Assembly (NCBI RefSeq): GCF_036898095.1
Contig: NC_090745.1
Span: 85,644,717-85,708,716, forward strand
DNA from: Palaemon carinicauda
Taxonomy: Eukaryota > Arthropoda > Malacostraca > Decapoda > Palaemonidae
Length of the DNA: 64,000 nt
Direction of reading: 5' to 3'
The translations under genes and the position numbers were made by a program. The notes beneath the pieces are model-generated. The model was not told the origin of the DNA. It saw only the letters and a list, made by a program, of their open reading frames with translations, and did no database searches. Within the stretch, counting starts at the first letter, position 1. Every line of letters begins with the position of its first letter. Shown here in pieces: positions 57,345-64,000 of this stretch.

Positions 57345-57727
57345 GTACATAGCCCAGTGAGAAGTCTGAGATGTTACTTAAAAAGAACAGCAACAGCTCG
57401 CCCCCGTGTGTCGACACTCTTTTGTCAGCGCAGGGAAGGTCAAGAGGAGGGTCACAAAGAACGCCATCTCGTCATGGTTTCGCAAGGTCATTGACCTGGC
57501 AGTTAATCCTGACCCTCCTCCACCACAATGACCCACAGCTCATGACGTCAGGGGCATTGCAACATCTCTGGCATTAAAAAAGAAATACTCAGAGGTGCAG
57601 GTATTGCAAGCAGATGTGTGGAAGTGTCAGCCGGCCTTCACCACCTACTACCTGCAAGGCATAACCCACAGGAGCATGGAAAGATTTTCCATTGGTCCTT
57701 TGGTGGTTCCACAAAAAGGGGCCTAAA
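57345..57727 (+). pseudogene. Tyrosine recombinase C-terminal part (DIRS I)
   Basis: SPVRSLRCYLKRTATARPRV matches the DIRS recombinase segment CPVRALKFYLKRT of element E. Downstream, AHDVRGIATSLALKKKYSEV carries the HxxR box (His-Asp-Val-Arg) and TTYYLQGITHRSMERF carries the catalytic Tyr. The frame ends at TAA, 57,725-57,727 (GPLVVPQKGA). The first catalytic Arg region is missing, since the sequence upstream of 57,345 is unrelated. One frameshift lies near 57,440. Confidence 0.85.
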
Positions 57728-57835
57728 TACCTCAAGCTCCTTGATGTATAAATAGCTGAGGGTTGAGGGCCGAGGTTACTCCGGTTAGTCTGGGATGAAT
57801 GAGTTAGAATGACTGGCTTCTTTCTTTCTTTTTGT

Positions 57836-58400
57836 TTGCCCGGAATGAAGCGAGCTGATATTGACATCGAGTTGTCATCTGTCCATCTCAGTATCCCTAC
57901 TGCTAGATGGCATAGGGGATGCAAAAATTTACCGCCTTGTGTGTTTATGTAAGCCACTACTGTGGTATTGTCACTCATCAACACCACTGAATGACCCGCC
58001 AGGAACTGGTGGAACTGTTGGAGGGCTAGGAGAGCTGCCCTATCTCCAAGAGATTCATATGCTGATACTTTTAGGACTCGGAACATTGGCTGGAGGCTGT
58101 ATGGTGTAGCATGTGTGCCCCCACCCTTCTTTTGATGCATCCTAAGAGCATCAATTCCAGGGGTTACGAGAATGCCTACACCCCTGCGGAGGTTCTCGTC
58201 TGCCACCCACCACCTGAGGTCTGTCTGCTCCTCTAGTCCTGTGGGGACCAGGATGTCCGGGGAATCGTTTGTCTGATTCCACCTGGACTTCAGCCGCCAC
58301 TGAAGAGATAGAGTCCTGAGACAACTGTTGGGCACTAGATGGATCAGGGATGATAGATGGCCTAAGAGACGCAACCATTGCTGGGCTGGCAGTTCTCATC
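57836..58400 (-). pseudogene. RT C-terminus and RNase H fragment (DIRS H)
   Basis: An open segment from about 58,374: MRLLGHLSSLIHLVPNSCLR, WRLKSRWNQTNDSPDILVPT, then RNase H with LMSDNTTVVAYINTQGGKFL and SARFIPGKQ, matching A almost residue by residue. RT motifs before LLGHLSS are deleted. It ends at the junction with element I near 57,836. Confidence 0.87.
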
Positions 58401-61127
58401 TGAGGAAGGGGCTTACCACCCGGGTTGGGTCAAGGTCATTGGAAATGGCCATGTGAGGTCTGTCGCTTGCTGACCTTCTGGATGATAAAGAGGGGGAACC
58501 GCGAGACCCCTCTTGTTGAAGCCTTGCTGCCTTTGCCAAGGTTTTAGGAGCAATCTTGGAGTCCTTTGGCTCCTTATAAGATGGCGGATATTCCTCCAGG
58601 GATGAGGGCCTGGAGTGATCTTTCCTAAAGGAAGTCTGTCGCCCTCTTGAAGAGGGATCTACGGCTGGTCTATCTCCGGTCCTTGAGACAGGGCGTAATT
58701 CCTGAGGAACTACCTGGATGCGAGATAGGCAAAAGGACTCGGTGAAGGATAACTCCCTCGGTGACTGAGATCCTTTGTAAAGGTGCCTTTTTCTTAGTTA
58801 TGACCGGTGTCAGCCATATCTGTGAGAAATCCTCCTAGACTTCCACTCCTGTCTCAGTTGCTCCCCGTTTCCTCTTAAAAGGTGAGATGATCATCCTCGG
58901 AGAGGGGGCAGCCTCTGCTAGGTGCCCCTGTAATTCTTCTGGGTTCAGATGGGGAAGGTTGTAGAATGAGGAGCTGACTTCTTCAAAGAAATCCTTGGAG
59001 TGCTGGTAATTGCTTGTGCTGTGGGAAGTACCCCTGTGACGGCTTGACACACTGACTTAAACAGGGCGCCAAGCCACGAAGGTTCCTTCCAAAAAACAGA
59101 GCTGACCTAAGAATCCCTCGGGAGACTGGAAGCTGAAGTCCTAGGCTTGAGGGTCTGAAAAAGGTCCCCACCTGATACGGCTGGCAATGGCCTGGCCTCT
59201 GTCTCGGGCTTGGAAGAGCCAAGACATTTAGATGAATCCCTATTGAAAGGGACCAGGCGCTTGTCCTGTTGAAGGTCCTTCGTTGGATGGTCCATGGGAC
59301 CTGAGAGTTTGCCTGGCCATGGGGGAATGAGTCTCGGGGGTGGGGAGGCCCTAGACTATTTGGTGACCTCTTAAACGAGGACTCTTCTTTGAAGGACAGT
59401 GGTTGTCCTTTTTGTGTTGCCCACGCCCTGGACGGTTTTTCTGCGCTGGCGAACAGCGATCTCGAGCTGGCCTCTGTGGAGAGTTACGATCCTGCTTTGG
59501 TAAGCGCCAGTTGGGTTGTGGTGATTGGCGCTTGTTTGCTGGAAGGGGGCATGGTGTAGCAGGAGATCTCAGTAATCGGTGAGGCGCTGATGAATGGTGA
59601 GTTGGTGAGCGCCAAGGGGCTGGCGAACGGTGAGGAGCTGGTGAACGATGAGGAGCCTGTGGTTGACGAGGAGCTTGCAATCAATGAGTTGGTGAATGCT
59701 GATGAGTTGGAGAGCATTCAGGAGTTGTTTGCTGGATGCCTGTAGAGCGTCGGGCTGCTGGCAAGTGACGAGATCCAGGAGAATGGCGAGAGCCTGACGA
59801 ATGCCAGAAAGCTGACAAACGATGAGCCAGAGGGCAGCGAACTGCTGGCGAGTGACAGGCAGCGTAAGAATGACAAGAGCCTGAAGAGAGGTGAGGTTCT
59901 TACGAATGCTACGAGGCTGGCGGAGGACAAGTCTGGGGGCAGCGAGCCGCTGGTGAGTGATGAGCCGTCTGAGAATGACAAGAGCCTGAAAAGCACTTCA
60001 AGGCTGGGGAATGATCAGCTAAGGGGGAGTCCGTCCAGAGAAGCGGGTGAGTGATAAGGGCGCGCTGGCTGACGGCGAGACTGCCGATGACGGTCTTGAG
60101 TTGGCGAGGGGTGAAAGTCATGATGTGATGAGTGACGATCATGCGAGGAAGATCGGCGCTCACCAGGTGACGAGTGGGGCTCATGAGGGGACTGGTGCAA
60201 AGCTGGAGAGTGACGAGTTGCCAAAGGCAGGAAAAGATTGGCGGTACCTGTGGGGACTGAAGAGACTTCTCCTAACCACAGGGGTAGGAGAACTTCTAGA
60301 GGGTCAAGGAATGAGCTCTCTTGTGTGATGGAACTCGTGGGTGGCGGTGAGGTTTCTCCGAAGAGGAGACCTGCTCCTGGTGGAGTTGCACAGGAAAGTG
60401 TCTGGAAGGTCTCTGGGATGGGGTCTTTGGGCAGAATCTTTTGGGGACGAGAGCGATAACCACCTGTAGGAAAGACTTGCCTCGAACTTTGTTCCACCCC
60501 GACGGAAGAGTTGGCTCAGCTTGGGGGCGGAGCGTAGTCTTTGGCAACAGCAGTAGCAGCAGGTGAAAGAGCAGGGTTGGGTCCTCCAGCGGTCAGGATC
60601 AAGGAAACTCCTGGGTCACGCTGCTCCGAACTCTCAGGTGGAGGAGTTCCACTAATGCCTTCGGCTGGGGCCCGCTTACCCCCAACGGCGGGCAAACCTG
60701 TAATAATTGAGGGAATGATAAAGTTTCTCATAGTGGGAGGGGCAGAACTGCTTCTTTAGGGGAAGTAGCACTGTCCCTCGAACCCCGAGGTTGACCTAAT
60801 GTTAATTCGTCTATGCTTCTGTTTGATTGTTCCTTGGGTGAGACCGATTAAGCAGGAGCTTTGGGAAGAGATTTTGGGGTCAAAGAGGAAGACCCCGAAG
60901 GCGAAGAATCTCTCATAAACGTCACCTTTCTCCATCGTCCAAACCTGTCCCACTGGGAGGCAGACGACTCCCGGCATTCAGGACAGGTGTTGTCCCGATC
61001 ACAACACTGCCCTCAGCAAGCCGGACACAACGGGTGTGCCTCCGTCTCTACGAAGGACGTGAGGGTACTGCAGGCCCACAGGTCCTGGACAGGTCACCAT
61101 GAGGACGGTCAAAAAGAAGCAGTCACG
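58401..61127 (-). pseudogene. gag-like region (DIRS H), degenerate
   Basis: The N-terminal cysteine cluster near 61,095-60,960 is still readable across one frameshift and one stop (TCPGPVGC, VETEAHPLCPAC, CDRDNTCPECRES). Downstream fragments are Ser/Pro/His-rich. 58,835-59,050 contains FKRKRGATETGVEV, comparable to LKRKRVVSDAV in A. Broken in many places. Confidence 0.7.
59550..60215 (-). repeat. Degenerate Ser/Pro/His coding repeats (DIRS H gag)
   Basis: Imperfect short units such as gcgaacggtgaggagctggt and gcgagtgacaggcagcg. Minus-strand frames read HRSPAPHRSPAPWRSP-like. An older, diverged equivalent of the arrays in A, D and I. Confidence 0.65.
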
Positions 61128-61152
61128 CTGCAAAAGAAAAGAAATTAATGAA
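61128..61152 (-). promoter_or_regulatory. Splice-acceptor-like signal before gag (DIRS H)
   Basis: The minus strand reads ttaatttcttttcttttgcag with AG at 61,128-61,129, at the same place as in A, D and I. Confidence 0.55.
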
Positions 61153-61199
61153 TTAAACAAAGTAGACAAAGTCCAATATTAAGTTCGTTGGAAGGAGAG

Positions 61200-61388
61200 G
61201 GGCCGAACCAAAAGCAAAGTGGTTATTCAACCCAGGTGTGTGGGTGAGCTACCAGTCACCCCCCCCCATCCTCCACTAACTAGCGGGTGAGTGGTTATCC
61301 CTCTCTAAAAGTTTTATGGTTCGTTTTTCAGCTTTGCCGAAAGTTATACCCCTGAAAACAGGAAAGGTTTGTATTGGGTGACGGAACA
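61200..61388 (-). repeat. 5' terminal repeat of DIRS H
   Basis: It resembles the 5' terminal repeats of A and D (actaactagcgggtgagtgg, ttttatggttcgtttttcag, ggtttgtattgggtgacgga then acaa) but is more diverged. Its 3' partner is lost. Confidence 0.7.
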
Positions 61389-61468
61389 ATTATTGGTTAA
61401 GAATTTAGTAATGATACTAAGCAGATTAATTGATATGAGAAATAATTTTAGTTTAATTTTTCTTGCAG

Positions 61469-61599
61469 GTTTGAAGGAAATGGCAAACACAGGAGAAACA
61501 TGTCAGTTCTTTGTTCAAAGGAAAAAAAGATTTTGCAAAATGTTAGTAAAAAGTGGCAACAAGTATTGTGGACAGCACCAAGTTGAAGAATTAGAAGAG
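61469..61599 (+). CDS. TRMT13: tRNA 2'-O-methyltransferase TRM13 homolog, first coding exon
   Basis: The exon is bounded by a good acceptor (tagtttaatttttcttgcag, AG at 61,467-61,468) and donor (gaagag|gtaatg, GT at 61,600-61,601). The ATG at 61,480 opens 40 codons ending in phase 0. Residues carry Cys8-x10-Cys19-x10-Cys30-x2-His33 with the FVQRKKRFC and KSGNKYCGQH context. This is the CCCH zinc finger that starts TRM13/TRMT13 proteins, enzymes that 2'-O-methylate position 4 of certain tRNAs. Eleven 5' UTR bases precede the ATG, so there should be an upstream non-coding exon, not located here. The following exons lie beyond DIRS G, outside the window. It is the only host protein-coding exon recognised in the window. 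Confidence 0.85.
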
Positions 61600-61659
61600 G
61601 TAATGTATAATTACAGAAAATCCCATTGATATCTTTATAGTATTTTTTTGTTATATAAT

Positions 61660-61855
61660 TTTCAATATTAAACTTAGCCGGTGATCATATAAGCTGTCAG
61701 CTCTGCTGCCCGACAGAAAAACCTAAGGACAAAATACGCCAGCGATCGCTATACAGGTGGGGGTGTACATCAACAGCGCCATCTGTCGAGCAGGTACTCA
61801 AGTACTCCATGTAAACACAGAACCAATTTTCTCTCTGTCGTGCCACCGGCAAGAC
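61660..61855 (+). repeat. Terminal inverted repeat, 5' end of DIRS G
   Basis: It begins ttcaatattaaacttagccg, equivalent to the reverse complement of the B and E 5' ends, and includes gcccgacagaaa, cagcgccatctgtcgagcag and ctcaagtactccatgtaaac. Its partner lies outside the window. Confidence 0.85.
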
Positions 61856-62038
61856 TTACTAAATACGCTGTTGCTTACTGGATTGATTTTCACAGATTTT
61901 GGTGAAGTACTCATTTCTAGTTATTAGCTTTCGCTTTGCAGAGGTTATCTTCAATACTTCCTTGCATTCTTTGATTGAATTTTGGATTATTTGTTGACGA
62001 CTTGGATAGATTTTGAATTCCCCTTTGACTAATTCAAG

Positions 62039-64000
62039 ATGGCTGACCCTTCTCAAGTCCCTAAATACAGGAAGTGTAGTGCTAGGGACTGTTCAAGGCG
62101 TCTTCCGAAGGCCTCTATCGATCCGCACACCATTTGTTCCAATTGTCGGGGTAAAACCTGTCAATTGGAAGATCGATGTGAGGAATGCGTTGGGCTTTCG
62201 GAATTCGATTTTCTCGAATTCCTGAAATATTCACGTAGGCTAGAGAGAGATAGAGTCAGGAGGAGTTCATCTCTCTCAGTTGATTTTTCCTCTCCCCATG
62301 CCCCACAACCTATTCCTTCCCCTGTAGTGGTTGCTCCTGATCCCCCTTCTAGCACTCAACAACCTTCGATGGCAGATATGATGCGTGCCATCCAGGCTCT
62401 GGGTGAGAGAGTCGAGTCATTGGCGAGTGACCGTAACCAACTCATGGCAGACGTCAGGGAGTTGAAGGGTAAGAGTGCAGTGGGTAGTGACAAAGTGAGT
62501 GGTAGTGTTGTGGAAAGTGTTAGTGTTGCGCTTGAGGGTGCGTCTGTTCGTGCCTGTCGTCCTCCCAGTCCGGGACCTCTTGCAAGCTCCCAAGCCCAGG
62601 GGAGAAGCAATGTCGTACGACCAAAGGGTTCGACAGGCTTTAATCAGCGGACAGACGTTCCCTCCGTGGTTTCGGACGTATCTTGCCAAGATCGCCCCAC
62701 CCACAAGAAGACGAGAGAGCCCGTTTATTCCTCGTCTGCAGAAGATGTTTCTCGGAAGAAACAATGGACCAAGGTCTCACGACCTCTCAAACGCAAGGTC
62801 CCTTCCGCGCAAGTCCAACGGCCCAGTTGTAGCCACTGGGTCAGTTCGGACTCGCTGCAGTCTTTAGATGACTGCACACCTCCTAAGAGAGGCAAAGCGG
62901 TACCGCAACAGGCAGTAACACCGTCTGTTGCCGCACCTGCTACTGTAGACCCTAAGTGGGCTTTGCTGCAGACCATGCAGACACAGTTGTCATCCTTAAT
63001 GCAGGACTTTCGTGCGGAGAAGGTTGACGCTGCACCCGTTAGCCTACAACCAACCACGGTTGTGCGTCCAGTTGACGCTGAGGCTACCTTCTCCCGCACT
63101 CCAGCTGTGAGAGTCCCGCCACCCATGCGCACTGTACCCTGCCAGCCGCATGTTGACGTTCGCCGACGCACGGATCCCTCCATTGACGTTTGCGAGTTAC
63201 AACAACAACAACCTAAGTTGTTTTGTTTTGACGCGGTGCGTCAACCTCCGCAACCCACTGTGGTTACCCCTACTCGCCCACAGCAGACTAGACAGTCAGG
63301 AGCAGACGCTTTGCGCCCCCGCGCAGCTATGGTTGTTGCCAGCTCACAGACTGGCCAACAGTTCCATGACGTTGCGTCCAGTGCAGTCACGCATGCACCC
63401 CTGCTGCCGGACTCAGCTGACCAGCCAATGCCTACTCCTTTGCCGCTTCCTCCTCAGCATTCAGACGATGGACTCTCTGATGATGACGACGCTGCACACC
63501 TTGACGACCCGCACACGGACATCGACGAACCCAAGACCACGCCTCCCTCCTTGGACTTTAGGAAAGTACTTGCACTGTTCAAGGATATGTATCTCGATCA
63601 GTTTGTTTCTGCGGCCCCACGCTCACCTCCATCTGAGTTCGCTTTAGGCACGCAGTCATCCGCGCCAGCCTTTACGAAGCTCGTCCTCGCCCGCTCGTCC
63701 AAGAGAGCTTTAAGGGTGTTGGGAGATTGGATGCAGTCCAAAAAGCACCTTGGGAAGACAGCATTCTTGTTTCCCCCTGCGAAACTCGCTTCCAGATCGA
63801 GCGTCTGGTATGCCACGGGAGAAGTTCTCGGCTTGGGAGTTCCTGCCTCTGCCCAGGGCGACTTCTCAAGTCTAGTAGACTCTCCCCGCAGGCTGGCCAT
63901 GAGACGCTCCAAGATTTGTTGGACTCCTTCAGATTTAGATCATCTGATGAAAGGAGTGTTCAGAGCGTTCGAAGTGTTTAACTTTTTGGATTGGTGTTTG
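62039..64000 (+). CDS. gag-like protein of DIRS G, open to window end
   Basis: The frame opens at the ATG at 62,039 (MADPSQVPKY) and I find no stop in the 654 codons to the window edge. The zinc-finger-like cluster is Cys13, Cys18, His30, Cys33, Cys36, Cys41, Cys47, Cys50. A likely coiled-coil helix with ADMMRAIQALGERVESLASD follows near residues 110-140. Next come a basic Ser-rich linker, an acidic patch (DDGLSDDDDAAHLDD-like) and the conserved C-terminal block with RRLAMRRSKICWTPSDLDHL. Where E has two stops, G has a short Gln run. The start is chosen because E shares it. The role, RNA packaging and particle formation, is inferred from position. Confidence 0.92.
   Translation, partial: MADPSQVPKYRKCSARDCSRRLPKASIDPHTICSNCRGKTCQLEDRCEECVGLSEFDFLEFLKYSRRLERDRVRRSSSLSVDFSSPHAPQPIPSPVVVAPDPPSSTQQPSMADMMRAIQALGERVESLASDRNQLMADVRELKGKSAVGSDKVSGSVVESVSVALEGASVRACRPPSPGPLASSQAQGRSNVVRPKGSTGFNQRTDVPSVVSDVSCQDRPTHKKTREPVYSSSAEDVSRKKQWTKVSRPLKRKVPSAQVQRPSCSHWVSSDSLQSLDDCTPPKRGKAVPQQAVTPSVAAPATVDPKWALLQTMQTQLSSLMQDFRAEKVDAAPVSLQPTTVVRPVDAEATFSRTPAVRVPPPMRTVPCQPHVDVRRRTDPSIDVCELQQQQPKLFCFDAVRQPPQPTVVTPTRPQQTRQSGADALRPRAAMVVASSQTGQQFHDVASSAVTHAPLLPDSADQPMPTPLPLPPQHSDDGLSDDDDAAHLDDPHTDIDEPKTTPPSLDFRKVLALFKDMYLDQFVSAAPRSPPSEFALGTQSSAPAFTKLVLARSSKRALRVLGDWMQSKKHLGKTAFLFPPAKLASRSSVWYATGEVLGLGVPASAQGDFSSLVDSPRRLAMRRSKICWTPSDLDHLMKGVFRAFEVFNFLDWCL

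Larger units (their letters stand above)
55240..57835 (+). mobile_element. DIRS element I, plus strand, lacks RT
   Basis: It contains, in order, an acceptor-like signal (55,261-55,283), a cysteine-rich gag start, a gag body with a 24-bp minisatellite, and the C-terminal part of a tyrosine recombinase (57,345-57,727). RT and RNase H are deleted and no terminal repeat is found at the left. The lineage is that of A, D and H. It abuts element H tail to tail near 57,835. Confidence 0.8.
57836..61388 (-). mobile_element. DIRS element H, minus strand, 5' part only
   Basis: From the 5' terminal repeat at about 61,200-61,388 (cccaggtgtgtgggtgagct, ggtttgtattgggtgacgga) it runs through the leader with an acceptor-like signal, gag, and an RNase H segment. 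It stops at 57,836 against element I. The RT palm is deleted and the recombinase is absent. A/D/I lineage. Confidence 0.82.
61660..64000 (+). mobile_element. DIRS element G, plus strand, 5' part, apparently intact
   Basis: It starts with a 5' terminal repeat (61,660-61,855) that shares the cgccagcgatcgctatacag core with B and the gcctctatcgatccgcacac-type gag sequence with E. A gag frame without stops then runs to the window end. It lies in sense orientation in the intron directly behind the TRMT13 exon, starting about 60 bp after the donor site. Confidence 0.9.

Overview
This is nuclear DNA of an arthropod, most likely a decapod crustacean (shrimp or prawn type). The evidence is dense DIRS-type retrotransposons with tyrosine recombinases, CR1/L2-like LINE fragments with microsatellite tails, an interspersed repeat I associate from memory with decapod UTRs, very long (TC)n/(GA)n tracts, and short stretches of TTAGG, the arthropod telomere motif. 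No prokaryotic features are present. About 49 of 64 kb is DIRS sequence.

Layout. 1-40,147 is a stack of DIRS copies, all on the minus strand. I label them A (1-6,664, left part outside the window), F (6,943-9,215, truncated), J (9,216-10,395, an A-type gag fragment fused to F), B (10,396-17,013), C (17,472-25,486, carrying a nested Tigger/pogo remnant at 17,908-19,900), D (25,487-33,531, which cuts off C) and E (33,646-40,147). E is nearly intact: terminal inverted repeats, internal complementary region, open RT-RNase H frame and open tyrosine recombinase. Its gag has two in-frame stops. 40,148-55,200 is AT-rich DNA with a fold-back repeat, a SINE-like repeat, two CR1/L2-like LINE fragments on opposite strands, a third non-LTR RT pseudogene, minisatellites and TTAGG patches. 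55,240-61,388 holds two damaged DIRS copies back to back (I on plus, H on minus). 61,660 to the window end is a plus-strand DIRS (G) whose gag frame is fully open.

The one host protein-coding exon I can recognise is at 61,469-61,599 (+). It encodes the N-terminal C-x10-C-x10-C-x2-H zinc finger of TRMT13, a tRNA 2'-O-methyltransferase, with good splice sites. It sits in a gap of about 270 bp between DIRS H and DIRS G. A 5S rRNA-derived sequence is inserted in the RT region of D.

There are two DIRS lineages. A, D, H, I and J form one: YR-RT-gag with a splice-acceptor-like signal before a cysteine-rich gag N-terminus and GC-rich in-frame minisatellites. B, C, E, F and G form the other, in which B and C carry a long leader and lack the zinc-finger N-terminus that E and G keep. 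In complete copies gag, RT-RNase H-methyltransferase-like region and YR lie in that order in overlapping frames, and the internal complementary region equals the two element ends joined, as expected for replication through a circular intermediate.
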